From contig NZ_CP079105.1 of NCBI RefSeq assembly GCF_019285775.1, positions 806,001 through 870,000 on the forward strand: DNA of 64,000 bases. The letters run 5' to 3'. A model generated the notes under the pieces. It saw nothing but the letters and a program-made list of their open reading frames with translations, did not search any database and was not told the DNA's origin. This document shows positions 9,288 to 19,300 of the stretch, piece after piece. How positions within the stretch are numbered: the stretch's first letter is position 1; each line of letters opens with the position of its first letter. Both the position numbers and the translations under genes were made by a program. The DNA is from Skermania piniformis (lineage in GTDB: Bacteria; Actinomycetota; Actinomycetes; Mycobacteriales; Mycobacteriaceae).

Positions 9288-11315
9288 ATGACCTCGTTTC
9301 ATGACGCCGATGCGGCCGGCTCCGGCGCCCTCTTCGATACCGTGCTGGTGGCCAACCGGGGGGAGATCGCGGTCCGGGTGATCCGCACGCTGCGGGCGAT
9401 GGGTATCCGTTCGGTCGCGGTGTACAGCGCCGCGGACGTCGATGCCCGACACGTGCACGAGGCGGACGAGGCGGTGCTGCTCGGTCCGGCACCGGCCCGG
9501 GAGAGCTACCTCGACATCGGCAAGGTGCTCGCCGCCGCTCGCGCGACGGGCGCGCAGGCCGTCCATCCGGGGTACGGATTCCTCTCGGAGAATGCGGCTT
9601 TCGCCGCGGCACTGGCGGCGGCCGGAATCGCGTTCCTCGGCCCGTCGGTGCACGCGATCGAGGTGATGGGCGACAAGATCGCAGCCAAGCAGGCGGTGGC
9701 GAAGTTCGACGTCCCGGTGGTGCCAGGGATCGCCGAGCCCGGACTGACCGACGCGGAGCTGATCGCCGCGGCGGCCGAGGTGGGGTATCCGGTCCTGGTC
9801 AAGCCGTCGGCCGGGGGCGGCGGCAAGGGCATGCGTCGGGTGGACGAGCCGGCCCGGTTGCCGGCGGCGCTGGCCGGGGCGCGCCGGGAGGCAGCCGCGG
9901 CGTTCGGTGACGACACGTTGTTCCTGGAGCGGTTCGTGCTGGCGCCCCGGCATATCGAGGTGCAGATCCTGGCCGACCGGCACGGCAACGTGATCCACCT
10001 CGGTGAGCGCGAATGCAGCTTGCAGCGCCGGCATCAGAAGGTGATCGAGGAGGCGCCGTCGCCGCTGCTGGATGCCGATACCCGGGCCCGGATCGGTGCC
10101 GCGGCCTGCAGCACGGCGCGCAGCGTCGACTACACCGGCGCCGGGACGGTCGAGTTCATCGTGAGCGCGGACCGCCCGGACCAGTTCTTCTTCATGGAGA
10201 TGAACACCCGGCTGCAGGTCGAGCACCCGGTCACCGAGCTGATCACCGGGATCGACCTGGTCGAGTGGCAGGTTCGGATCGCGGCCGGCGAACCGCTGCC
10301 GTTCGGCCAGGCCGACGTGCAGCTCGCCGGACACGCGATCGAGGCACGGGTCTACGCCGAGGATCCGGGCCGGGATTTCCTCCCGACCGGCGGGACGGTG
10401 CTCGGCCTGACCGAACCGGCCGGCCCCGGGGTCCGGGTGGATTCCGGACTGCGGGTGGGCGCGGTGATCGGCAGCGATTACGACCCGATGCTGGCCAAGG
10501 TGATCACCCATGCAGCAGACCGGGCGGGCGCCATACGCCGGCTGGACCGGGCGTTGACCCAGACTGCCGTCCTGGGCGTGGTCACCAACATCGACTTTGC
10601 CAGATTTCTCCTCGCCGACCCGGATGTGATAGCCGGACAGCTCGATACCGGACTGCTCGATCGGCGAGCGGTCGATTACACGGCGCCGGCCGGCACCGAC
10701 CGGGACCTGGTCGCGGCCGCCGCACTGCGCTGGTTGCGAGCGTGGAGTGCTGCCGGCGCGGACCTGTGGGCGCGGCCCACCGGGTGGCGGTCCGGGGTGC
10801 CGGCGACGATCGATTACCGGCTGGGCGTCGGTGGTCGGACCGAGTCGGTGCGGCTGACCGGGCGACCGGACGCGGGTACGGCACAGGTCGGCGCCGGACC
10901 GGTGCGCGCGCTGGCCGCGGCGGTGGCCGGCGACCGGCTGAGTCTGACCCTGGACGGGGTCCGCACGGGTTACCGGGCGGCCGTCGATGCGGACCGCATC
11001 TGGCTGACCGGTCCGGGTGGCACGGTGATCGTGGACGAGGTACGCCCGGTGGTCGGCGGTGCGGCGGCGGCCGGTGGTGCCGACCGCGAGATCACCAGCC
11101 CGATGCCCGGATCGGTGATCGAGGTGCTGGTCACCGATGGCGCCGAGGTGTCGGCGGGCACCCCGATCGTCGTGGTCGAGGCGATGAAGATGGAACACAC
11201 GTTGGCGGCACCGGCCGACGGTGTGGTGGAACTGCTGGTCGCCACCGGTGACCAGGTACGGGTCGATCAACTGCTAGCTCGGGTCGGGGCCGGCGGACAA
11301 GGAAGTGCCGGATGA
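9288..11315 (+). CDS. accA1: Biotin-carrying acyl-CoA carboxylase alpha subunit
   Basis: A 675-residue fusion of biotin carboxylase and biotin carboxyl carrier. [19 protein letters not shown] begins the biotin-carboxylase domain. [11 protein letters not shown] is the ATP-grasp glycine loop, and [14 protein letters not shown] carries the catalytic residues. The C-terminus has the biotin attachment site [10 protein letters not shown] (Lys of the AMKM motif). It is the partner of AccD1: it carboxylates biotin with ATP and bicarbonate for 3-methylcrotonyl-CoA carboxylation in leucine breakdown. ATG 9288 lies 5 bases after the accD1 stop. The frame stays open far upstream inside accD1, but that extension is only a shadow. 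Confidence 0.9.
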   Translation: MTSFHDADAAGSGALFDTVLVANRGEIAVRVIRTLRAMGIRSVAVYSAADVDARHVHEADEAVLLGPAPARESYLDIGKVLAAARATGAQAVHPGYGFLSENAAFAAALAAAGIAFLGPSVHAIEVMGDKIAAKQAVAKFDVPVVPGIAEPGLTDAELIAAAAEVGYPVLVKPSAGGGGKGMRRVDEPARLPAALAGARREAAAAFGDDTLFLERFVLAPRHIEVQILADRHGNVIHLGERECSLQRRHQKVIEEAPSPLLDADTRARIGAAACSTARSVDYTGAGTVEFIVSADRPDQFFFMEMNTRLQVEHPVTELITGIDLVEWQVRIAAGEPLPFGQADVQLAGHAIEARVYAEDPGRDFLPTGGTVLGLTEPAGPGVRVDSGLRVGAVIGSDYDPMLAKVITHAADRAGAIRRLDRALTQTAVLGVVTNIDFARFLLADPDVIAGQLDTGLLDRRAVDYTAPAGTDRDLVAAAALRWLRAWSAAGADLWARPTGWRSGVPATIDYRLGVGGRTESVRLTGRPDAGTAQVGAGPVRALAAAVAGDRLSLTLDGVRTGYRAAVDADRIWLTGPGGTVIVDEVRPVVGGAAAAGGADREITSPMPGSVIEVLVTDGAEVSAGTPIVVVEAMKMEHTLAAPADGVVELLVATGDQVRVDQLLARVGAGGQGSAG

Positions 11316-12475
11316 GTGAATTCTTGTGTACCACTGGACTCCCGGAGGAGTATCAGCAACTGACCAAGTCGGTTCGGGACTTCACCCGAGCCGTGGTGGC
11401 GCCGGTGGCGGCGCAGCACGACGCCGACCACACCTTCCCCTACGACGTGGTCGCCGGAATGGGCGAGTTGGGCCTGTTCGGGCTGCCGTTTCCGGAGGAG
11501 TACGGCGGGATGGGCGGGGACTACTTCGCACTCTGCCTGGCGCTGGAAGAACTGGCGAAGGTAGATCAGAGCGTGGCGGTCACATTGGAAGCCGGGGTGT
11601 CGCTCGGCGCGATGCCGATCTACCGGTTCGGTACCGAGGCGCAGAAACAGCAGTGGTTGCCGGATCTGACCGCGGGCCGCGCGCTGATCGGGTTCGGCCT
11701 CACCGAGCCGGGTGGCGGCAGCGACGCGGGGGCCACCGCGACCACCGCCGTGCTGGACGGATCGAGCTGGGTGATCAACGGCAGCAAACAGTTCATCACC
11801 AACTCGGGGACCGACATCACCGCGGCGGTGACGGTCACCGCGGTGACCGGACGAGATGCGTCCGGCCGCAAGGAGATCTCGTCGATCATCGTCCCGGCCG
11901 GTACGCCGGGTTTCGAGGTCGGGCCGGCCTACGACAAGGTCGGCTGGAATGCTTCCGACACCCATCCGCTGAGCTTCGCGGACGTGCGGGTGCCGGCCGA
12001 CAACCTGCTCGGCCGGCGGGGTCGGGGGTATGCCAACTTCCTGCGCATCCTGGACGAGGGTCGGATCGCGATCGCGGCGCTGAGCACCGGTGCGGCGCAG
12101 GGCTGCGTCGACGAATGTGTGCGGTACGCCAAGGAACGGGAGGCGTTCGGCACCCGGATCGGCCGCAACCAGGCGATCGCCTTCAAGATCGCCCGGATGG
12201 CGGCCCGCGCGCAGACCGCGCGCACCGCCTACTACGACGCGGCCGCGTCGATGCTCGCCGGTAAGCCGTTCAAACAACAGGCGGCAATCGCCAAGCTGGT
12301 GGCCGGCGAAGCGGCGATGGACAACGCGCGGGACGCGACGCAGGTGTTCGGCGGCTACGGTTTCATCAACGAATTCCCGGTCGCCCGGCATTATCGGGAC
12401 AGCAAGATCCTGGAGATCGGCGAGGGGACGACGGAGGTTCAGTTGATGTTGATCGCGCGGGAGCTGGGGTTGTGA
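11312..12475 (+). CDS. fadE19: Acyl-CoA dehydrogenase FadE19 (isovaleryl-CoA dehydrogenase candidate)
   Basis: A 387-residue flavin acyl-CoA dehydrogenase. [16 protein letters not shown] and [14 protein letters not shown] are the FAD/substrate signatures, and [20 protein letters not shown] with [11 protein letters not shown] carries the C-terminal motif whose Glu is in the usual base position. The start ATG overlaps the accA1 stop (ATGA), so the genes are probably translationally coupled. By synteny with Rv2500c it should oxidise isovaleryl-CoA to 3-methylcrotonyl-CoA, feeding the carboxylase just upstream; substrate choice is inferred from context. Confidence 0.87.
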   Translation: MSEFLCTTGLPEEYQQLTKSVRDFTRAVVAPVAAQHDADHTFPYDVVAGMGELGLFGLPFPEEYGGMGGDYFALCLALEELAKVDQSVAVTLEAGVSLGAMPIYRFGTEAQKQQWLPDLTAGRALIGFGLTEPGGGSDAGATATTAVLDGSSWVINGSKQFITNSGTDITAAVTVTAVTGRDASGRKEISSIIVPAGTPGFEVGPAYDKVGWNASDTHPLSFADVRVPADNLLGRRGRGYANFLRILDEGRIAIAALSTGAAQGCVDECVRYAKEREAFGTRIGRNQAIAFKIARMAARAQTARTAYYDAAASMLAGKPFKQQAAIAKLVAGEAAMDNARDATQVFGGYGFINEFPVARHYRDSKILEIGEGTTEVQLMLIARELGL

Positions 12476-12966
12476 GCGAGGGCGCGGATCCGCCGCTGCG
12501 CGAGATCGTGCAACGTGGACTCTGGTTCGACGAACTCGAGCCGGGGGTCTGTTACAAGCATCGTCCGGGGCGGACGATCACCGAGGCGGACAACGTGTGG
12601 TTTAGCGCGATCACGATGAATCCGCAAGCACTGCATCTGGATGCGGCATTCAGCGCCGAGAATCCGCCGTATCACCGGATGCTGGTGAACTCGATGTTCA
12701 CTCTGGCCACGCTGGTCGGCCTCTCGGTCGGCCAGCTCACCCAGGGGACCACCGTCGGCAACCTCGGCTTCGCCGAGATCGCCTTTCCGGCACCGATGTT
12801 CCACGGCGACACGCTCTATGCCGAGACCGTGGTGCTGGACAAACGAGAGTCGCGGTCCCGGCCGGGCGAGGGTGTGGTGACCTTCCGGCACACCGGCCGC
12901 AATCAGGATGGGGTGGTCGTGGCCACCGCGGTGCGTTCCGCTCTGGTCCGAAAGCAGCCGGCATGA
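12472..12966 (+). CDS. MaoC-family hydratase (Rv2499c-like)
   Basis: A 164-residue hot-dog hydratase. It has the MaoC-type segment around MNPQALHLDAAFSAENPPY and MLVNSMFTLATLVGLSVGQ, in the positions where MaoC hydratases carry their Asp/His pair (here Asp in LHLDAAF). It starts with GTG overlapping the fadE19 stop (GTGA). In the matching M. tuberculosis locus Rv2499c has been linked to hydration of 3-methylglutaconyl-CoA or itaconyl-CoA, which fits the step between the carboxylase and the CitE-type lyase. The exact substrate cannot be decided from sequence. Confidence 0.8.
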   Translation: MSEGADPPLREIVQRGLWFDELEPGVCYKHRPGRTITEADNVWFSAITMNPQALHLDAAFSAENPPYHRMLVNSMFTLATLVGLSVGQLTQGTTVGNLGFAEIAFPAPMFHGDTLYAETVVLDKRESRSRPGEGVVTFRHTGRNQDGVVVATAVRSALVRKQPA

Positions 12967-13763
12967 CCATCGACCCGGTGTGGCTGTTCTGCCCGGCCGA
13001 CCGGCCGGAGCGATACGCCAAGGCAGCGGCCGCGGCGGACGTGGTGATCCTCGATCTGGAGGATGCGGTCGCCCCGGCGGACAAGGCGGCGGCGCGGCGC
13101 GCGCTGATCGACAATCCGCTCGACCCGGCGCGCACCGTGATTCGGGTGAACGGGGCCGGCACTGCCGCCCATGCGCTGGATCTGACCGCCCTGGCGGACA
13201 CCGGGTATCAGCGGGTCATGTTGCCCAAGTGCGAGTCTCGCACCCAGGTGGAAACTCTCGCGCCGCGCGAGGTGGTGTTGCTGATCGAGACCCCGCTCGG
13301 CCTGGTCACCGTGGTCGACGCGGTGGCGGCGCCGAACGCGGTCGGCGTGATGTGGGGCGCCGAGGACCTGGTCGCCGGTCTGGGCGGCACGGCCAGCCGG
13401 CGACCGGACGGCTCGTACCGCGACATCGCCCGGTACCTGCGGTCCACCACGCTGGTGGCGGCGAAGGCGGCGGGCCGGTTTGCGCTCGACGGGGTCTATC
13501 TCGATCTGGACGATCCGGCCGGTCTCGCCGACGAGGCCGCCGACGCGGTGGCGAGCGGCTTCGACGCCAAGGTCTGCCTGCACCCCCGGCAGGTGCCGAT
13601 CGTGCGCGCCGCCTATCGGCCGACCGATGCCGAGATCGACTGGGCTCGCAGAGTGCTCGCCGAAGTGCCGAATCAGGGCGGGGTGTTCGCGTTCGACGGC
13701 CGGATGGTCGATGCGCCGGTGATTCGGCACGCCGAGCAGATCGTGCGGCGGGCCGCGGAATGA
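12963..13763 (+). CDS. citE: CitE-like lyase (HpcH/HpaI family, Rv2498c-like)
   Basis: A 266-residue TIM-barrel protein of the CitE/HpcH family. ILDLEDAVAPADKAAARRAL, the metal/acyl-CoA loop LPKCES, LLIETPLGLV, MWGAEDLVAGLGG and AKVCLHPRQV are in the expected order. No citrate-lyase alpha or gamma subunits are nearby, so it is not part of citrate lyase. The homologous Rv2498c has been reported as an acyl-CoA lyase serving leucine catabolism and itaconate dissimilation. Here it would cleave the hydroxymethylglutaryl-CoA-type product to acetoacetate and acetyl-CoA. Overlaps MaoC by ATGA and the next gene by ATGA. Confidence 0.82.
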   Translation: MTIDPVWLFCPADRPERYAKAAAAADVVILDLEDAVAPADKAAARRALIDNPLDPARTVIRVNGAGTAAHALDLTALADTGYQRVMLPKCESRTQVETLAPREVVLLIETPLGLVTVVDAVAAPNAVGVMWGAEDLVAGLGGTASRRPDGSYRDIARYLRSTTLVAAKAAGRFALDGVYLDLDDPAGLADEAADAVASGFDAKVCLHPRQVPIVRAAYRPTDAEIDWARRVLAEVPNQGGVFAFDGRMVDAPVIRHAEQIVRRAAE

Positions 13764-15718
13764 CCGCGCCGCAGTGGACGCCGAGTACGGCCGAGGCGGC
13801 CGCGGCGCAGATCACCGACTTCGCCCGGTTCGCCGGCCGGCCCGATGCGAGCTATCACGAGTTGTGGCAGTGGTCGGTGGCCGATCTCGACGGATTCTGG
13901 CGGGCGATCTGGTCCTACTTCGAGCTCGGACCGGCACCGGCGCGCGCGCTCGCCGACCCGGCGCTGCCCGGCGCTCGGTGGTTCCCCGAGGTGCGGTCGA
14001 ACTACGTGGACCGGCTGCTTCAGCTGCCGCCGGCGGGCGGGCAGCGGCCGGCAATCGTCTATACCGACGAAACCAGTGCCGATCGGGAGCTGAGCCGATC
14101 GGAGCTGCTCGCCCGAGTCGCCGCGCTGGCCGCGTGGCTGCGGAGCCACGGGGTCGAGCCGGGCGACCGGGTGGTCGGTTATCTGCCGAACATCCCGGAA
14201 GCGGTGATCGGGTTTCTCGCCACCGTCTCGATCGGCGCGGTGTGGAGCTCGTGCGGCCAGGATTACTCGGCGAAGGCGGCGCTGGATCGGTTGGGCCAGC
14301 TCGATCCGGTGGTGCTGATCACCGCCGACGGCTACCGGTTCGGTGGTCGGGTGCACCAGCGGTCGGCCGAGGTCGCGGCGATCCGGTCCGGTATCGGCTC
14401 GGTGCGCGCCACGGTGGTGGTGACCCGGTTCGGCGAGCGGCCGGCCGGCACCGTCGATTGGGTCGAGGTCGTCGACCGGCCCGCGGTCGCCGCGCCCGAG
14501 TTGCTGCCGGCGCCGGTGCCGCTGCCGTTCGACCACCCGCTCTGGGTGGTGTTCTCCTCCGGCACCACCGGCCTGCCCAAGGGGATCGTGCACGGGCACG
14601 GCGGGGTGCTGCTGGAACACCTCAAGGTGCTGGCGCTGCACGCCGACCTGGGACCGGACGACACCTTCTTCTGGTACACCAGCCCGAGCTGGATGATGTG
14701 GAATTACCAGGTCGCCGGGCTGCTGGTCGGGGCGACCATCGTCTGCTACGACGGCAGTCCGGCGTATCCCGGGCCGGACGCGCTGTGGGCGCTCGCGGGC
14801 CGACTCCGGGTCACCCAACTCGGTGCCAGCCCCGGCTACGTGCTCGGTTGCATCAAGGCCGGGATCGCGCCGCGCCGCGGGCACGATCTGTCGGCCTTGC
14901 GCTCGGTCGGAATCACCGGTTCGACCTTGCCGCCGTCGTCGTCGCAATGGTTGCAGGATGCCGTCGGGGTGCGGGTGTCCTCGATCAGCGGCGGTACCGA
15001 CGTGGTGACCGCGTTTGCCGGTGGCACGCCGGTCGTGCCGGTCTGGCCCGGCGAGCTGTCGTCGCCCTATCTCGGCGTCGCGCTGGATGCCTACGACAGC
15101 GCGGGCGAGTCCGTGCGCGGCGTGGTGGGGGAGCTGGTGGTGACCGCGCCGATGCCGTCCATGCCGATCGGCTTCTGGCGCGATCCGGACGGCAGCCGGT
15201 ACCGGGCGGCGTACTTCGACAGCTATCCCGGGGTGTGGCGGCACGGCGACTGGATCACGATCACCGGCCACGGTTCGGTGATCGTGCACGGCCGCTCCGA
15301 CTCGACGCTGAATCGGAACGGGATCCGGATGGGCAGCGCGGACATCTACCAGGCGGTGGAACGCCTGCCGGAGGTGGCCGAGGCCCTGATCATCGGCGCC
15401 GAGCAGCCGGACGGCGGCTATTGGATGCCGCTGTTCGTCGTGCTCGCCCCCGACGCCGAGCTCACCGCCGAGGTGATCGAACGGATTCGTGCGGTGATCC
15501 GCTCGGAGGCGTCACCCCGACACCTCCCGGACGAGATCGTCGCCGCTCCCGGGGTGCCGCACACCCGAACCGGAAAGAAGCTCGAGGTGCCGATCAAGCG
15601 GATCTTCCAGGGGGCGGACCCGGCGACCGCGGTGGATCCCAGCGCGGTGGACGCACCCGAGCTGATCGACTGGTACGTCGGATTCGGGGCACGCCGCGGA
15701 GCGCGACCCGACGCGTAG
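13760..15718 (+). CDS. aacS: Acetoacetyl-CoA synthetase
   Basis: A 652-residue ANL-family ligase. The N-terminal WQWSVADLDGFWRAIWSYFE and ALPGARWFPEVRSNYVDRLL are characteristic of acetoacetate-CoA ligases. VVFSSGTTGLPKGIVHGHGG is the phosphate-binding loop, SWMMWNYQVAGLLVGATIV follows, and the C-terminal GKKLEVPIKRI contains the regulated catalytic Lys. It activates acetoacetate with ATP and CoA, converting the end product of leucine breakdown to acetoacetyl-CoA. The start overlaps the citE stop (ATGA), so it belongs to the operon. The frame remains open upstream in citE, but that is not coding. Confidence 0.9.
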   Translation: MTAPQWTPSTAEAAAAQITDFARFAGRPDASYHELWQWSVADLDGFWRAIWSYFELGPAPARALADPALPGARWFPEVRSNYVDRLLQLPPAGGQRPAIVYTDETSADRELSRSELLARVAALAAWLRSHGVEPGDRVVGYLPNIPEAVIGFLATVSIGAVWSSCGQDYSAKAALDRLGQLDPVVLITADGYRFGGRVHQRSAEVAAIRSGIGSVRATVVVTRFGERPAGTVDWVEVVDRPAVAAPELLPAPVPLPFDHPLWVVFSSGTTGLPKGIVHGHGGVLLEHLKVLALHADLGPDDTFFWYTSPSWMMWNYQVAGLLVGATIVCYDGSPAYPGPDALWALAGRLRVTQLGASPGYVLGCIKAGIAPRRGHDLSALRSVGITGSTLPPSSSQWLQDAVGVRVSSISGGTDVVTAFAGGTPVVPVWPGELSSPYLGVALDAYDSAGESVRGVVGELVVTAPMPSMPIGFWRDPDGSRYRAAYFDSYPGVWRHGDWITITGHGSVIVHGRSDSTLNRNGIRMGSADIYQAVERLPEVAEALIIGAEQPDGGYWMPLFVVLAPDAELTAEVIERIRAVIRSEASPRHLPDEIVAAPGVPHTRTGKKLEVPIKRIFQGADPATAVDPSAVDAPELIDWYVGFGARRGARPDA

Positions 15719-15728
15719 ACTGCCCCGA

Positions 15729-16154
15729 ATGGCCGACCTGAACGATCCCGCGGTGCGCGAGTTCCTGATGACCGGCACCCGGACCGGTGCGGTCGCGTTC
15801 ACGGCGACGGACGGCCGCCCACTGGTCGCACCGGTCTGGTTCGTGGTCGAGGGTGCGGAGATCGTGTTCAACACCGGCGTAGACACCGCAAAAGGGCGTT
15901 CGCTGCGGCGTGATCCGCGGATCGCGCTGTCGGTGGATCGGCCGGCTCCGCCCTACGCCTTCGTCCAGATCCAGGGGGTGGCCACCCTGTCGGAGGACCC
16001 GGACGAGCTGATACGTACCGCGACCATGATCGGTGGCCGGTATATGGGCGCGGACCGGGCAGACGAGTTCGGCAGGCGCAACGGGGTACCCGGCGAGTTG
16101 GTGGTGCGAATCCGGCCGACGAAGATGATCGTGCAGCTCGACGCGACTGCCTGA
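15729..16154 (+). CDS. F420-dependent PPOX-class protein
   Basis: A 141-residue split beta-barrel protein. FLMTGTRTGAVAFTATDGRPLVAPVWFV and FNTGVDTAKGRSLRRDPRIALSVD (each quoted here as a landmark; key parts are RTGAVAFT, DGRPLVAPVW and AKGRSLRRDPR) match the actinobacterial PPOX family that binds F420 rather than FMN. These proteins reduce or sequester a variety of compounds; the substrate is unknown. It lies 10 bp after the acetoacetyl-CoA synthetase gene and could be the last gene of the operon, ended by the hairpin at 16168-16195. No link to the NRPS downstream can be shown. Confidence 0.75.
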   Translation: MADLNDPAVREFLMTGTRTGAVAFTATDGRPLVAPVWFVVEGAEIVFNTGVDTAKGRSLRRDPRIALSVDRPAPPYAFVQIQGVATLSEDPDELIRTATMIGGRYMGADRADEFGRRNGVPGELVVRIRPTKMIVQLDATA

Positions 16155-16167
16155 GCCGGCCCGATCA

Positions 16168-16195
16168 GGTCTTCGGGCCGCGGCCGACGAAGACC
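16168..16195. terminator. GC-rich hairpin after leucine operon / before NRPS
   Basis: GGTCTTCG (16168-16175) and CGAAGACC (16188-16195) pair perfectly around a 12-base loop that itself contains the palindrome GGCCGCGGCC. There is no T-run, as is common for actinobacterial terminators. It probably separates the leucine operon from the NRPS transcript. Between here and the NRPS start I see no convincing -35/-10 pair. Confidence 0.45.
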
Positions 16196-16345
16196 CGGAC
16201 CGACCGGGGCGGAACATATGGCCCGGCCCGACCGAAGTATCTTTGTGGACTGGCTACGCTCGTCGAACAGCGACGATCGGGGCCGGCGCGAAGCCGACGT
16301 CCCACGTCCGGACTCGAACGCAGGTAGTGAAGGAAGAGGTGTCGG

Positions 16346-19300
16346 TTGGACCCGCGAGACAATCTTGGGGTCGGCGGCGACGGCCAGGATGCCGGGGAGT
16401 ACGAGCCTTTTCCCCTTTCCGCGGCCCAGCTCGGAATCTGGTACGCCCAGCACGGCACACCGGATGTACCGATCACGATCTCGCAGTACATCGATCTTCG
16501 TGGCGATCTCGACTGCGACGTGCTCGCGGAGGCGAGTCGCCGCGCCGGCCTGGAACTGAAGTCGGGCTTCCTGCGGATCTTCGAGTCCGGCGGAACGCCG
16601 CTGCAGCTCGTCGACCCGGACCTGTCGGCCGACCAGGAGCGGGTCGACCTGCGGTCCCACCCGGACCCCGAGGCCGCCGCGCTGGACTGGATGCGCCGGC
16701 GCTACAGCGCCCCGTTCGACATCCTGAACGACCGGTTGATCTCGGCTGCCGTCCTCCGCTTGGCCGACGATCGGTACTACTGGTTCGCCTTGGTCCATCA
16801 CGTCGCCCTGGACGGCTGGGGCTCGATGAACTTCATGGTTCGGGTGGCCGAGATCTACACCGCGATGATCGCCGGCACCGAGCCACCCGCCGTGCGCGAC
16901 GTGTCGCTGGTCGACCTGCTCGATGCCGAAGTTCGTTATCGCGGTAGTTCTCGGTTCGAGAAGGACGGCGAGTACTGGCTCGAACAGATCGCCGGTCTGG
17001 ACGTGCCGACCAGTTTGAGCCTGCGGGTCGCCGGTCCGGCGCCGATGAAAGAGGTCGCCTCGGCGACCCTGCCGACCGACGTCACCGCCGACATCGACGC
17101 GTTGGGCGCCCGCTCGGCGGTGGTGATCGCGGCCTTCGCGGCCTATCTAGCCCGGATGACCGATCGCCGCGACATCGTGATCAGCCTGCCGGTGACCGCC
17201 CGGACCACGGCGTCCGCGCGCAGCGGCGGCGGCATGCTGTCCAACATCGTCCCGCTGCGGCTGCGGATCGACGCCGACACCACGATCGCGTCGTTGCTGG
17301 GCGAGGTCCAATTACGGCTGACCGGTGCGCTGCGGCACCAGCTGTACCGGCACGAGGACATCCGGCGCGACTCGGCCAGCCCGGACGCCGGTCTGTTCGG
17401 GCCGAGCGTGAACGTGATGCTGTTCCACGGCGCGATTCCGTTCGGCTCGATCATCGGCGAGCTGAACGTGCTCTCCACCGGCGCGATCGAGGATCTGGGC
17501 GTCAACCTGTACCAGAACATCGAGGGTTCGCGCCTCAACCTGGATTTCGAGGGCAATCCGAATCGGTACACGGCCGCCGAGCTCGACGCGTTGCACCGAC
17601 GTTTCGTCGAATACCTGGGCCGGTTCGCGGCGGGCGAACCCGACCGCCCGGTGGTCGGGGTGCCGCTGATCTCGGCACCGGAGCGGGCGCTCGCCCTGAC
17701 CGGATGGTCGACTCCGGGGTTGCCGATCAGCCCGAGCGTGACCTTGGCCGGCTGGTTCGCCGACTCGGTTCGCGCCTGGCCGGACCGCCCGGCCGTGTCG
17801 GTCGACGGGCCGGCGTGGTCGTACGCCGAACTGGGTGATTTCGCGTTCCGGCTGGCCCGCCTGCTGATCGAACGCGGCGCGCGGCCGGGGACCTTGGTGG
17901 CGGTTGCGATGCCGCGCAGCGAGGCGCTGATCGGCGTGCTCGCCGCGGTGGTGTCCACCGGCGCGGGCTACCTACCGGTCGATCCCGGCTATCCGGCCGA
18001 TCGCATCGAATACATCCTCGGCAGCGGCGACCCGGTGGTCGTGGTGACCACGGCGGCCGGGCGAGACGTGGTGTCCCGGCACGACGTGGACGTCCTGGTC
18101 GTCGACGACCTGGATCTGTCCGGCTACTCGGGCGCGCCGGTGACCGACGCCGACCGCGCCGCGCCGCTGGTCGGCTCCGACCTCGCCTACGTGATCTATA
18201 CCTCCGGCTCCACCGGACTGCCCAAGGGCGTCGCGATCGAGCATCGCAACGTGGTGTCCCTGTTGACCAACACCGCCGACCTGTTCGACTTCGACGAGCG
18301 CGACGTGTGGACGATGTTCCACTCCTACTCGTTCGACTTCTCGGTGTGGGAGCTGTGGGGGGCGCTGCGATACGGTGCCGAGTTGGTGGTCGTCGACCCG
18401 CTGACCGCCCGCTCGCCGGAGCTGTTCCATCAGCTCGTCGCGCGCCGCGGGGTCACGGTGCTGAATCAGACCCCGTCGGCGTTCTACCAGTTCGCCGAGG
18501 CGGACCGGCTCGCCGGAAGTCCGCTCACCGCGCTCCGCCAGGTGATCTTCGCCGGGGAGGCGCTGGAGCCGCCGAAGCTGCGCGAGTGGTTCGCCCGGTA
18601 CGCCGGCACCGGCCCGCGTCTGGTGAACATGTACGGCATCACCGAGACGACCGTGCACTCGTCGTTCGGTGTGGTCACCCCGGAGATCGTCGCGGCCGAT
18701 GCGAGTGACATCGGCCGGGCGCTGCCCGGTCTGCACCTGTACGTACTCAACGAGCGGCTGGAGCCCGCGCCGATCGGGATGGTCGGCGAGATCTACGTCT
18801 CGGGCGGCCAGCTCGCCCGCGCATACCAGGGTCGGCGGGATCTGACCTCGACCCGATTCGTCGCCGATCCGTTCGCCGGGTCGGGCGAGCGGATGTACCG
18901 CAGCGGCGACCTCGCCCGCTGGACGGCCGGTGGCGCCCTGGAGTACCTGGGCCGATCCGACCTGCAGGTGCAACTGCGCGGGTATCGGATCGAGCTCGGC
19001 GAGGTGGAAACCGGGTTGGTCCGATGTGCCGGGGTGGCGAATGCCGCGGCCGCGATCCGGACCGATCGATTGGCCGACCGATTGGTCGGTTATGTCGTTC
19101 CGCAGGCGGGGGTGACCCTGGACCCGAGCGATGTGCGGCGTGCGGTCGGCGCCGTGCTGCCGGGCTACATGGTGCCGGACGCGGTCATGGTGCTGCCCGA
19201 GCTGCCGCTGACCGCGAACGGCAAGCTGGATCGGAAGGGCTTGCCGGAGCCGGTTTTCGAGCTACGCGAGTATCGCGCGCCGAGCAACCCGCTGGAGCAG

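Noticed and set aside
12908-13759. Upstream extension of the acetoacetyl-CoA synthetase frame
   Set aside because: It lies over citE and is non-coding in this frame; the ATGA overlap at 13760 gives a natural start.
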